A stretch of 64,000 nt of DNA. Source: Sipunculus nudus (Eukaryota; Annelida; Sipuncula; Golfingiida; Sipunculidae). The DNA is taken from the NCBI GenBank assembly GCA_026874595.1, contig CM049309.1:94510723-94574722 (forward strand), given 5' to 3'. The translations under genes were made by a program, and so were the position numbers. Below the pieces are notes generated by a model. It ran no database searches, was not told the DNA's origin, and saw only the letters and a list, made by a program, of their open reading frames with translations. Below are positions 12,801-27,800 of this stretch, one piece after another (the stretch's first letter is position 1; each line of letters starts with the position of its first letter).

Positions 12801-15800
12801 TTGTCTAGTCCTGCTGTCGTACATGATGTTCAATGTTATTGTCTAGTCCTGCCGTCATACATGTCCACTGTCACTGTCTGTTCCTGCTGTCATACATGAC
12901 GTTCACTGTCACTGTCTGGTCCTTCTGTCATACATGACATCCACTGTTGTTGTCTAGTCCTGCTGTCGTACATGATGTTCAATGTCATTGTCTAGTCCTG
13001 CTGTCATACATGTCCACTGTCACTGTCTGTTCCTGCTGTCATACATGACTTTCACTGTCACTGTCTGGTCATTCTGTCATACATGACATCCACTGTTGTT
13101 GTCTAGTCCTGCTGTCATACATGATGTTCAATGTCATTGTCTCGTCCTGCTGTCATACATGTCCACTGTCACTTTCTAGTCCTGCTGTCATACATGACTT
13201 TCACTGTCCCTGTCTGGTCCTTCTGTCATACTTGACATTCACTGTTGTTGTCTAGTCCTGCTGTCGTACATGATGTTCAATGTCATTGTCTAGTCCTGCT
13301 GTCATACATGTCCACTGTCACTGTCTGTTCTTGCTGTCATACATTACCTTCACTGTCACGTCCTTCTGTCATACTTGACATTCACTGTTGTTGTCTAGTC
13401 CTGCTGTCGTACATGATGTTCAATGTTATTGTCTAGTCCTGCCGTCATACATGTCCACTGTCACTGTCTGTTCCTGCTGTCATACATGACGTTCACTGTC
13501 ACTGTCTGGTCCTTCTGTCATACATGACATCCACTGTTGTTGTCTAGTCCTGCTGTCGTACATGATGTTCAATGTCATTGTCTAGTCCTGCTGTCATACA
13601 TGTCCACTGTCACTGTCTGTTCCTGCTGTCATACATGACGTTCACTGTCACTGTCTGGTCCTTCTGTCATACATGACATCCACTGTTGTTGTCTAGTCCT
13701 GCTGTCGTACATGATGTTCAATGTCATTTTCTAGTCCTGCTGTCATACATGTCCACTGTCACTTTCTAGTCCTGCTGTCATACATGACTTTCACTGTCCC
13801 TGTCTGGTCCTTCTGTCATACATGACATCCACTGTTGTTGTCTAGTCCTGCTGTCTTACATGATGTTCAACGTCATTGTCTAGTCCTGCTGTCATACATG
13901 TCCACTGTCACTGTCTGTTCCTGCTGTCATACATGACATTCACTGTCACTGTCTGGTCCTTCTGTCATACATGACATCCACTGTTGTTGTCTAGTCCTGC
14001 TGTCGTACATGATGTTCAATGTCATTGTCTAGTCCTGCTGTCATACATGTCCACTGTCACTTTCTAGTCCTGCTGTCATACATGACTTTAACTTTCCCTG
14101 TCTGGTTCTTCTGTCATACATGACATCCTCTGTTGTTGTCTAGTCCTGCTGTCGAACATGATGTTCAACGTCATTGTCTAGTCCTGCTGTCATACATGTC
14201 TACTGTCACTGTCTGTTCCTGCTGTCATACATGACGTTCACTATCACTGTCTGGTCCTTCTGTCATACATGACATCCACTGTTGTTGTCTAGTCCTGCTG
14301 TCGTACATGATGTTCAATGTCATTGTCTAGTCCTGCTGTCATACATGTCCACTGTCACTTTCTAGTCCTGCTGTCATACATGACTTTCACTGTCCCTGTC
14401 TGGTCCTTCTGTCATACATGACATCCACTGTTGTTGTCTAGTCCTGCTGTCGTACATGATGTTCAATGTCACTGTCTTGTCCTGCTGTCATACATGTCCA
14501 CTGTCACTGTCTGTTCCTGCTGTCATACATGACGTTCACTGTCACTGTCTGGTCCTTCTGTCATACATGACATCCATTGTTGTTGTCCAGTCCTGCTGTC
14601 GTACATAGTGTCCACTGTCATTGTCTTGTCCTGCTGTCATACATGATGTTCAATGTCATTGTCTAGTCCTGCTGTCATACATGTCCACTGTCACTGTCTA
14701 TTCCTGCTGTCATACATGACGTTCACTGTCACTGTCTGGTCCTTCTGTCATACATGACAGCCACTGTTGTTGTCTAGTCCTTCTGTCATACATGATGTTC
14801 ACTTTCACTGTCTAGTCCTGCTGTCACACATGACGTTAACTGTCACTGTCTAGTCCTCCTGTCATTGTCTAGTCCTGCTGCCATACATGCATTCTATATT
14901 CAATATCATACAGTTTCACATCTTTTATGTTTTGATTAATACTTAGTTTTATTAGTTTATTAACTGGTATCATAATGAAAAGAAATCTGTTAAATTATGC
15001 ATATTAAAAGATGGCTCTGGATTTCTTTGACAACAGATATAATTTCATTTTATTTACTAAGTGACTTCAGATACTTAACTTTAGCTTACATTAAAAAACA
15101 AGACTTACAGGCCTAATGCGAAACTGTGCATATGGATATACACCAGGTATAACGTTTCAATGCTGAACCACTACTTTTCATATATATGAATATACTAAAC
15201 ATTTTGAACAAGAAACAATACACAACATCACTGCTGAAATTCTAGCATGGGTGCACACAACACAAAAATTATTGTAGGTGGCACCACCAGTCTTGTATAC
15301 GACAAAGCTATTTGACATGTATAATAATTTCAGGCTGATATATCAAATTCCTCCGTAGAATTAAGCAGGCACATACACTTTGCAAAAGTCATTGTAGATG
15401 GTGACACCTGTCTTGTGAACGAGAAAGCCATTAAAGACACATAGACAGGTCAGAATATCAGGCCAATACATCAAACTTACCTTGAGTCTGATGCACGGGG
15501 CTGACCAGGCTTAGGTGAGAAAGGCTGTTGCCCCGAGTGTACTGTGACCAATTACTGGCTCAGGCTACTGCACTGAGTGAACTCTTGACCTGCACCTGGC
15601 TAGACTGAGAGAACTTTTGACCTGTACCTGGCTGCACTGAGTGAACTCTTGACCTGTTGCATAATCTGACACAGTTGGCAGTCTGCCAAAGCTATAAATA
15701 AATCCAGGCTGACCTTTTGCCTATTGCCAAATCTAAAATAGTAGCCACACAATTGCACAAGCTCACAGATTGGCTCCATATGCAGCCCTGAGGGGCATGA

Positions 15801-18800
15801 CACCCATGAGGTGATCACATGATACTCATGAGGTGATCACATGCTACCCATGAGGTGATCACATGCTACCCATGAGATGATCACATGCTGCCCATGAGGT
15901 GATCACATGCCTTATGCTTGGCTGCACTGATTGAACTGTTGACCTATATTTGGCTGCACTGAATGAACTCTTAATCTGTTGCCAAATCTGAAACAGTTGG
16001 CAGTTTCTCAACCTATTCAAGAAACAAACACAATCTTGGCCTGTTATGTAACTCTGCTAACATTTTTCCAACACAAACCATTTGAACAAACTTGAGAAGG
16101 CTCGCCTCCAGGATCATTTCTGTAAAATGTTGAACAATTTGGCTGGACTGTTTACAAGAAGAAGACTTTTAATGTTTTTTTTCAGCTTTTTCCCTGTAAA
16201 ATCTAAGTAAATGCAGATAGCAAAAATAAGCTGAATCCATCAACATTTGATATGTGACTGATAATTGCATAAAATTAGGGGATGGTAGCTCCTGCTATTC
16301 CTGAGAAATTATGAGTTAGTGTACAGATGATATGTAATATCATAAATCTACATTTTTTAAAAGCTTTTAAAAAACATTCTTGTCAATATTTTCCATAGAT
16401 ATTCTGAAATCTAAATGTCTAGAGGCATGATGTAATGGATGCTGATAAACTGGTGCTAGGCTAGATGTATCTGCTTAACACAGCTAACATTTATGGTAAA
16501 ATGACTCAATTCAATCTTTATAATTCAGCCAAAATTCATTTTTTGGGACAATTATCATTAGAATGATTCAGGGAATTATTCTTGCAAAATATTAAACAAA
16601 CTGGCCTCAGTATCATCAGTTGAAAAACGTTTTGTAGGTTTATAACTCATATGGGAAAATACAGCAAAATGGCAAAGTTCAGCTTCCCATAACTCAGCAA
16701 AAAATCATTTAACCAAAACCATTTGAACAAACTTGAATTATCAACTTCTAAGGATAATTAATGTGTGAGATTTAAGAATTTGGCCCAGTGGTTTTTGAGA
16801 AGAAGATTTTTGTAGCCACTTAGCTAACATGGGCTGTTATGGCATATGACAAAATTCAGCTTCCTATAACTCAGCCAAAAGTCCCTGAACTGAGACCATT
16901 TGAACAAACTTGAATTATCAACATCTAAGGATAATTAATGTGTGGGATTTAAGAATTTGGCCCAGTGGTTTTAGAGAAGAAGATTTTGTAGCCACTTAGC
17001 TTACTTGGGCTGTTATGGCATATGACTAAATTCAGCTTCCCATAACTCAGCCAAAAGTCACTGAACTGAGACCATTTGAACAAACTTGAATTATCAACAT
17101 CTAAGGATAATTAATGTGTGAGATTTAAGAATTTGGCCCAGTGGTTTTTGTTGAGAAGATTTTTGTAGCCATTTAGCTAAAATGGGCTGTTATGGCATCT
17201 GACTAAATTCAGCTTCCCATAACCAGTCAAAAGTCACTGAAATGAGACCATTTGAACAAACTTCAGAAAGCACTACCCTAGGATCATTTCTGTTCAATAT
17301 TTAACAATTTGGCCATTTTGTTTCAGAGAAGAAGTTATTTGTAGCTGTCAGTATGATATGGGCACTGATGACCCCCGTACAAAAAAGGGCCGATGCAGGT
17401 GGCGCCACCAATACCTCAATTTTAGATATGACTCATGTGACCAACATTGGCATAAAATTTTGTGATGATAGCTCAAGCCATTTCTGAGATTGTAATTTTA
17501 GTATGCTTTTTTGGACAGATGACTAAGTTCAACTTCCTGTAACTCGGCCAAAAATCACCGAACTTAAACCATTCGAACAAACTTGAGAGAGATTGTTCCA
17601 GGAATCATTTCTGTAAAATATTGGACAATTTGGCTGAACAGATTCAGAGAAGAAGATTTTTTAAGCTTTTTTAGCTTTTTCCCTATAAAATCTAAGAAAA
17701 TGCAGTGAGCCAAAAAATAAGCAAAATCCGATAGAGTTTTTTAGATGACTAATTTTATGCATAAAATTTTGTGATGCTAATTCTTGCCGTTTTCAAGATA
17801 GTATGGGTTAACGTACAGACGCCGGACGCCGCGATGGTGCTCACAGGTTCGCTAAAAAGTCAAACCATTTAATGAACTTGTTACACTGTACATACAGTAT
17901 GGGGAGAATAGGCAATGTGAAATATTATACAGAACAGATAAATACTTAGCCATACTTTCAGTTACTGGAGTGTGGTAGTGTAATGGCAAAGGTGCTGGAC
18001 TTGTGATCATGCGATCAAGGGTTTGAATCCTATAGCATCTCACTTCTTCACTAAGATCCTTAAGCAAGGTCTCAGCCACAAGTGTGCTTATGTCTGCCCA
18101 GCATTACAAATGAGTACTAGATAAAGTGCTATCTGCGTATGGCGGGCCCCAGCAACTTAAAACTGTGTGTGAGCTTTGAAGTGTCCCCCTAAATAGAAAA
18201 TAGTAAAGTGTTCTGAGCCATTATTGGGAAGTGGACTAAAACCTGCTATTTTTTACTTTACTTTATATGTACAATATGTTCAAAACTATATATTAAGTTA
18301 AAAATAGGACTGTAACCACACTATGTTAAAGGGGCCCATTCACCTATAAAGCATGTTGAGATAACACGAAAAACAGCTTCTTCCCTTTAAAATAAATCTA
18401 TACCTGCCAAAATATTGCCTTGAAACCGTTTGCTTACTCCTGTAAACGAGTGTTAAAAACAGTGAACCGGGCGCGATCGCAGGTGTAAACATAAACACAG
18501 TGCGTCGGGCCGTGTGCTTTGCGGAGCCACAACACGTGCCAATCAGGAGATGCCCTGACTGACTTGGCTAAAATAATGTAATACATGTTCCCGCTAGCTG
18601 AAACTCCTCTTAATTGGACCTCCGGTCACGCGGCCTTGTTGTGGTAAACAGACTGTGTTTACCAACACGGAGGGCTATAACAAGGTGTTAAACAGTCGTA
18701 TGCGAGGAAATGAGACTGTGCTAGAATGATTTTGCTGGGATAATTTTGTATAAAGCAAAACTGAACTAGTAGTATGAAATAATAGGCATTATATTGCTCC

Positions 18801-21800
18801 TGATTATGTCCCTTTAAAAGCTAATAATGTTATTAGTAATACTTGTGTAGTTCCTCAGAATCTTTGTACATTTCAAATAAGGTTAAGGTCAACCATTTGT
18901 TCAAGGTGTTCTACATCACTGTCAAATGATTCCGGTTTTCATTATATTGTGTTCAGTACAGGGGGCTACTAGCCCATATAGCGTGGCGTGCAACAATGCT
19001 TTCATTTCTCATCCCCACCCTTAAAAGGTTACCACCACCCTTTAATCTATCACTGCTATGCTTTATTATCTAATACCAGCCAGTGGCCCCTGAAGCAGTG
19101 GCCTGATTTGTCACAGCTAAGTAACCATGACTGACTGTACAGGTCCACACTGCAGGTGGTCTTGCACAGTCCAGAAGTAAATTATGTATTCACATTCAGT
19201 GCTTATTTTCAGAACCTCTACTGTCATGATTGGTTACATTTGTCACATGATTTGATTTGAATAGGAAGTCCCTAAATATTTGTGAATATTCAATCCAGAC
19301 CGCCCTGTGGGTGTGACCTTGCTGACCCACCTTGTGTTGAAAAAAGCCTGCACAGGGGACCGGACATTTTCTACATGAATACCCGTTATAATAACTCATA
19401 AAAATAGATATTTCTTTCAAAATAAAGATTCTGGCACTTGTTTATGATAATGGTATTAAACATGAATAAATATTTTAGTTGCAAAATTATAACTGGAAAG
19501 ATTGGAAGGAGTGCAGGGCAGAGGGGAAGCCTGCTAGTAGTGGCCAAGCTAAGCCAAGGCAAGCTGCCTGGGGTGGGTTACATAATGTGAAGGCTGTACT
19601 ACTAGGTGGGCTAGATGTAAACAACACCTGATATGGTGTATGAAAACTTGAATAAAAGCTACTCTTTTCAATTAATTCCTTTGAAATTTCAGATTTTAAA
19701 AGATTAAATCCTTATGTATATATGCTGTGAAAATTAAATCAACAGTGCTTACAGGGAAAAAACGTGCCATCGCCAAAGTTGGACAAAATTTAAGGTATTG
19801 ATTTTTTATTTATGCTAATAACTAGAAAAAATTTTAAAATTCAGATCTAATTTTGGGTAAACAAATGAATCTTGACTAAATAAAGTTATATTCCTGAAAA
19901 AAAAAGTCTCTAGCTTCAGCAATTCTCATGTTAGGTAAGTAAATATATTTCCTGATTTTTTAAAAATTGCATTATATTTTGGCCCATAACTTCAAAATAA
20001 TACCCAACACTGATCTAAATTTTTGTATGTTCATAGAAAATGTATGGAAGAATATGAATACTAAATATGATCAAAAACAGATCACTGATTTTGATATTAG
20101 GCAGCCTTGAAGTGTAACAATGGCTTTTTTATGGAAAACAGAGGTTTTTCCTTAATATCTCGGAGGAACGAAGTCCTAATGACTGAATTTTCGGTGTGGA
20201 ATGAGATTTTGGGGACATATACTGGTATGTAAAATTTTGGAATGGTAGGTCCAACGGTTTCAAAACCTGCCCTGTTAACGGACGGATGGCCGGACGGCTG
20301 GACGGACAGACGACAGACAATTAACCACAACTATAGCTCAGATGACTTATAGTCAGCTGAGCTAAAAAATGAAACCCCAATATAATTTATATGGGTGAAG
20401 ATAAAACTGAACTAGGTAAAGCTATGATTTTTAAAACAAATTCAAACTGGAATATTGGTAGTCCACAAGCAACTACGTGTAACCGCCAATTCAGAGTGGA
20501 AAGGGTGAAGTGAGGCATGGATTGAGTGGCAAGGGGAAATAGAGTCAGGTGTGTTCCATGGATTAGCATGGATGTCTGCAGCCGAAATGTGTATGTAGGT
20601 TGCGCCACCTACCACAAAATCCAGAAAGCTGTCCAAGTTGTATACATATGCAAAATTTTAGGCAGATAAGTCAAACCACTACATGTATATGAGTGATTTT
20701 ATCCCACAGCAGACAAACAGAAGGACTTATGCAAAAATGGTGGCAGGTGGCGCCACCAATTTTGTGTATGATTAAGAGCTATGTGAGATCTATACACATG
20801 CAAAATTTCAGGGGAAATAGAGAACACTGCAGAATGTCCTCCGTTATAGATTACAACCCTCTCTTTGAAGCTCCTTAGGGACCAATAGGGACCAGTTGGA
20901 CCATGCATGGGGTAATAGTAATAAGTAATAGTAATATTAATAGACTATTACAGGTTTTTCCATGTAATAGTAATAGTAATAGTAATAGACTAAAAAAAAT
21001 GAGCTGTAATAGTAATAGTAATAGAAACAGAAGGCAGAATAATAGAGTAATACATATTACTTTCTATTACTTCCTGTGAGCCCCTTGATCATGAAGCATA
21101 TCAGCAAATAATGCTGAACAGACTCAGTTCTTGTCCAGTAATTGCCCAGGATATGCCTATTGTTGAGGCAAGCATGGGCCAGCTGCCACACTGCTGGTGA
21201 CCACTGGTGCTAATTACATAGGAGTACTGGACAGAGTAGGTCACAGCCAAATAAGTTACCTGGCACATTCTGACATTTGATTAGTAAACTATGGATAAAC
21301 AGAGGCATGTTTGATGTTAAGAGACAGATAAATCGTGTATTATTATTGTGACATGCATGTACATCTTATCTCACATCCATCAACCCATATGCATACTGTG
21401 GTTGGCTTCATATTCGCGAGGCTTGAATTTCGCGATTTCTCCATTTTGAATGTTTCGCAAGGGTTTCATTTTCGCGATCTCACCAGAACCTATATTATAT
21501 ATCTGGTAAAGCCATAACTGTGTGTATTATAAAATGAGATGAGTCATGAGTTTGTGATATTCTACTCGTATAACGATGGTCCCGTACACCCAGCACGGGT
21601 AGTTAAGTTCAAATTTAAGGTAACGTAATTTATTTTAACATTTCTTACTGTTCTAACCTATTCTCATACAAGTATTGGTTTCACTGAATAAGATGGATAT
21701 ACTCAATGGGCCAATTATTCCCGAGGGTTTTATTTTCACAATTATTTCCCATTCGCGAATATCGCGAAATTAAAACCCTCGCGAACAAAAAGGCAACCAC

Positions 21801-24800
21801 AGTATTCTGAAATGTACCTAGATTTGTTTTCACAAGCCAGTTTGCATCTTAATCATACAGATTGCAATAACACACATTCAAGAAAAATATAACATCAGTA
21901 GAACCAAATAAAAAGCAGACCCAAAATGTTCATGATAAGCTAATGGTGTTTCCACTACCCATAACATATTGAAGCCTACAATGCTATAAACTCATACCAG
22001 TACTACAATCACATGGAAAAAAGTCATACTGCAGGCACATGTATTATCTAGTTAATTTATATACATATGCTTTTAAAACTATTCTTTTAATACTTGTCTG
22101 TTATTTCATAATACCAATTTTGCAGACCATTCAGTATCTAAAATTATTTTAATTCATATTTTGACAATAAAATGAACCATTTTTTCCACGATATTAATTT
22201 ATTTGATTATATAAAATGAGAATATAAGTAACTGTTAATATTTTATTATTTAATATCTGAAATTTATGTATCAAATATGATTAGATCCTTTTATGTACAA
22301 AATTTAAAGAACAAGATTGTTTAATACCAAATTTATTGTGAAAGTGATTTACATAATATTTTATTTGTTTTGTAAAACTGAAATTAGTTTAAATAACTCT
22401 CAATATTCCTTAATTATCCTATGCTGGATTTGCTGCAATACAGAAGGGCATGCCTAAAGAATAAAAGCTATGCATGTTACCATTATTGTAAGTTTACCAC
22501 CTCTCTGTTCACTCTCAAAATGTACTGTGATGGAATAAAACAAGGCATCACATCAAAATGAACATACACCCGAGAAGATGGGGTACTTTTGTCTCCAGTT
22601 TGGTTCTGTCCAGAATCATGACAGAAACAGTATTTTTATTGGATATATTTATAAGGATTGGGAAACAGGACACAGCCCTACATAAATTCCTCTCCTGATA
22701 CATACATAAAGGACTGAATTGTCAGCTTTGATACTAAATAATAATATGCAATAATCATGAATAATTCCTCTAGAAACAATTTTTAGTTACACCGAAAATT
22801 TTTATTTATTAACTATGAGAAAGAAGACTGAATCTATACGGAAGTCTGTACTATAAAATAAATTTATGTGAAATATATCTGAAAATTATATAAAATGTAC
22901 AAGTATGCAAATAATTATATAGCAATATTTTACATATTACATATTTTATATTATATGCCAGGGCCTCTGCAATGGGTTGCTTTTAAATTACATGTATTCA
23001 AGAGTTCATACAATTATCTTATAATTTTGACTTGAAACGCCCTAATAACAATCGAGTTTACAAAATATAAAAAAAAAACAGAATTAAAGAAGCTGAAATA
23101 ATTAATATCTCCAGTATCATTAGGCTTCTTGTAAATGACAGACTCACTATAAGAAAACTGTGTAGATAACTTTATGATATAGGTGCTTGTAATATTATTT
23201 AAACGTGTGATTGTAGTGCTAGTTTATAGCACTCATGGGGTGCCCAAGGTCTAGAATCCTGCCATCAGTTTAAGTAATAGTAATAGTAATAGTAATAGAT
23301 ACACCAGTAATAGTAATAGTAATAGAAGATAAAATGTGGTAATAGTAATAGTAATAGGAGAAATTGAAAGTAATAGTAATAGTAATAGTAATAGAACAAC
23401 TGTAATGACCCCATGTCTGCATTCTATCAAAGATTCTAGTGGAGAACACTGCAGTATGTCTTCTGTTATAGATTAAAACCCTCTCTTTGAAGCTCTTTAG
23501 GGACCAATAGAAACCAGTTGGACCATGCTTACCACCACTCTATCAAAGGTTCTAGTGGAGAACACTGCAGTATGTCTTCTGTTGTAGATTAATACCCTCT
23601 CTTTGAAGCTCCTTAGGGACCAATAGGATCCATGTTGGACCATGCTTACCACCACTCTATCAAAGATTCTAGTGGAGAACACTACAGTATGTATTCTGTT
23701 ATAGATTAAAACCCTCTCTTTGAAGCTCCTTAGGGACCAATAGGGACCAGTTGGACCATGCTTACCACCACTCTATCAAAGATTCTAGTGGAGAACACTG
23801 CAGTATGTCTTCTGTTATAGATTAAAACCCATTCTTTGATGCTCCTAGCTTTCAAATGCCACTTGAATATGTTCTTCCATTGAAACACTAAAATGTTTTT
23901 ACCTTAAAAGGCAGCAGTGACAGAGCATGTTCAATAAGGAGTCTCATCAGTCTCTTGGAGTAGAAGATGAACTCGTCCCTACATGTGTCCTTATTCCTGG
24001 AGGAAACAACAACAGTTTACATGGTGGTGTTCTAGCATGTTTACATGAAATTTGTGGTATCTGAAATATCTATCTATATTTGGAATGACTAATGCCTGAA
24101 TTGCTCTGCTCCTGATTGATTTTTTGGATTGAACTTATAACAGGATTATAAAAAAGCCAATATATTTAGTCAAAATAAGCAAAGATTAAGTCACATTTGT
24201 TGACATACTATTTTAACAGAATATGAAACTGATTCAGCAGATATCATAGAAAAAGGGTAGAATTGGTAAAAACCTCTGTTATTCACCTGTTGAATTAGTA
24301 GCATTTAAACAAATGTTCTCAAATATAAAGATTTGTCTATAGAAAAGATTGGTGTTCAAAGTGTTTCCTGTATATATCTTGGATTAAAACAAAATTTTTA
24401 ATTCAAAAACAGAAATTTGTCTTAAATATATGGAATCAATAAATTTACTCTCAATATTAAATGCATAATTAGATACAACTGGGTCAGAGTAATTACATTT
24501 CTTTCTATAATTTATACTGAAAATGGGTCATTTTTATTTAATTGAAGGTAAAATTTGAACCACAATGCATAGTAAAATACCTTTCCCTAGTGCTAGCAGA
24601 AGTTCCCAAACTCCACATGGATTCTCAGTAAGAAAGCACCAGATTACCAATAACTTGGAGCCTGGTGCAAGTAATCTGCATACAGGACAACTCCATATAT
24701 TTAGGTAATAACAGTTGAGGATGTGTGTATCTACCAGAATGAAAACTGAATAAATAGCAGTCTTTCTGAAACATTATTCTGTATGGTGTCATTTGAATTA

Positions 24801-27800
24801 CATATTCCATCAACCTAATAAAGGTATGGAGTCCTTTGACTAACATATTCCACCTACCTGATAAACGTATGGAGTCCTTTGACTTGCATTGTTGATTCTA
24901 GTACGTACAGACTGTCTGGTCTTGGCTCACCATGATGCGACTTGTTGGCCAGTTTACATCTCACCTTAAAACCTCGCTATCATGAAAACAAAGACAACGA
25001 TTGACTCAAACAGTGGCATTTTGTAAGGTACATAATGATATTTTCATGGGCTTGAGATTGTGTTCTTCTGTGAAAATGCTTTAACAAGATAAATGAATTC
25101 ATTCTTATTACAAGAGAATATCTTTCCTTCATAAAATTCAGGAATGAAGATCATGTAATTATTTACATAAATTTTAGCTATTAAAATTATTCTAAATTAT
25201 ATACGTTTTAATATTTATAATATTCACAAATAAGACAGCTCTTTTACTAGAGTAAAAGAATAAAACATCATAATTCATACCTCTTGAAGCTGTGTGTGGA
25301 CATGATGTACAATTAAATTGATAGCTACTTCATTTTCACCACCTAAAAAAAACGTTTCAGTGAAAAAACTGAGGTTTCTTGTCTAAACTATGCAGGGTCC
25401 ATCCTAACAGATTACAAATATAACAAAATGTTTGCTAGTTGAAGTTTACATCCAATCCTCCTGAATGAAAACCTGCTTGAATTACAGAAAGAAATGTCAA
25501 ACTTGGGATGAAAGCCATCGCTAGAATTTTTTTCTTAGTTATGTGGCAACTTCATGTGTTGACAAAAAATTGGAGCACTGGTGAATATAGGATATTCCAA
25601 TCTGCCTCTTAAACCCTTTAAAACTGGGCAAACTGAAAGCCATGACAATGTCTGAAATAATCTGGACAAAGTAAACAGAAACAATTTAAACATGATATTA
25701 CATATATAAATTCAGATACATAAACCATGACAATATATGAGCAGACATCTGCATGTATACATCAGATGCTGGCAAGTCAACAATAATCATAATCAATGTT
25801 ACACCACAATTATAAATTCAATCACTGAACAGTAGACTGCATGCAAGTGTATCTAACATGCAATTTTATTATTTTTCTGGACTTAATTTTAAGGCCTCCG
25901 CATTAAAGTTGTAATTAGGTAGGATGTTAATACAAGTATGATGGTATGCATCATAACCCTGGTGTATCAGTTTGTAACCGTTATTCTGTCTCACCTCTTG
26001 GGACAATGATGTCAGCGTAAGTCATTGAGGGCTCTATGTAATGTTCAAATGCTGGTTTAACAAACTTGTTGTACTGGTGAAGTACCCCCTCAATATCACG
26101 ACCTCTATCACTGATATCACGCTTTAGTCGCCGTGCCAAACGGATGTCAGAATCTGTGTCCACGAAGATCTTCATATCTAAAAGCTGTAAAAAAATGATA
26201 CATGTAACTATATAAATTAATACATGTAAGGTGTAAGGTATTAACACAGGAAACTCATGATAATAATAACACACCCTTGAAAATACATAATACTGTAACT
26301 TTCCAAAATAAAAAAACACAAAATTAGCAGGTGGTTTTGTTTTATTGTGAAATTAAACTACCCTTCCAGCTCATGTAACTTTCCTGTTTAAACAACACAA
26401 AATTAGCAGGTGGTTTTGTTTTATTGTGAAATTAAACTACCCTTCCAGCTCCTGTAACTTTCCTGTTTAAACAACACAAAATTAGGCCTTATTATATTTA
26501 CAGGCATAGAAAATAAGATGCTTAAGATGTTTATAAATGTTTAAAAATTCCATATTTACTAACTTAATTAGAAAAAAAAACAATTACTTTTGTTTATCTG
26601 TTTACAACTTAAAATTTTCATTTGATGAAGAAAGATTTAAGTTTATTATTTCATTTGAATTCTGTCTCTCCAGGAAAATGAAATTAACATATGAAACATG
26701 ATCTTTTACTAATTATTTTGAATGTCTCTCAAATCCTGCATACTGATCGTCAGGTATGTTTACCTTTAAAACTTCTTTATTGGCAAATGCCAGGATGCCC
26801 TCAAAGATGACAACATTGGCCCCGTAAATGGTTTTCTGGAAATATACAATGCACGTCAAACTGTAACCTGGAAATGTAACAAATGGACCAATTTTTTATA
26901 AATATTCCTATTAAGCATGATTATGTTTCACGATTCCTTGTGATATTCAGGGAAATACAGCACTGTATGCGTGCCTTACTTTCATGTCTAACATATAGTC
27001 TACAGCATGTTCCATGTTTAACATATGGCCGTTGGCTGGCATCGGTAGGATTAACATCATCTTTATGCCTTTGGGATGGAATTGCCTGAATTTGACAAAT
27101 TTGTACAAAATAACTGAAATCACTTTTTTAACATTACTTAAAACAAGTGACCCGTGGGTCATGACGCTCAGCCGACTGACATGTTGACAATATGTCCTTG
27201 CACAGGCAACTAATTACAATAATGTAGGTGGCATCATTGTTCATGTATATTAGTTTAAGTTCATCAAGACCCATAAGCACAACAAATTTGATGACAATCC
27301 AACCAGCCTTTACTGAGGAATCTGGCAATTTGTGTATTTTACATTATTTCTGGGGTGCTCAAACTTACCCGAAAACCCTGAGAATGTAGGTCACAATGAC
27401 CGAATTTCAGGTTTGCGGGAGAACTTTGGAGGAACTCTCAGGATATCAAGTTAGAAGATTCTGGGCCCAATGGTTATGATTTGTGCCCTACTTTGGTATC
27501 AAATTTTTTATTATGCTGGGGGGAGGCTATAAGCCCCATAGCTCAGAGAATATGGGTAACAGAGACCTAATTTCAAGTTTCCTAGGAGACTTTTCACAGA
27601 CCTCCCTGGATTTTAAGTAAGAAGATTCTAGGACCAATGGTTTCAATTTGTGCCTTGTTAACCGACCACCGCATCTGTAAAGGTCTCAGAAATAGAGAAA
27701 AAAAGGGTTAAACTTTTAAAAAATCCTGGTGGCGCCACCAGGATGCAGGATCTAATGAAAGACTCAAGGATCAATATGCATGCAAAGAAACATGGTGATA

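Noticed and set aside
9621-13436. Repeated 60-66 residue frames ([13 protein letters not shown]... type)
   Set aside because: They recur with the satellite unit, are bounded by the same repeat-borne stops and have no independent coding evidence.
17968-18040. Functional tRNA gene
   Set aside because: A and B boxes are present, but there is no paired acceptor stem or clean anticodon arm, and a SINE body follows.
24625-24846. 73-codon minus frame starting [15 protein letters not shown]
   Set aside because: It arises from the 43-bp duplication of the exon 8 end running into intron; it is not a separate exon.
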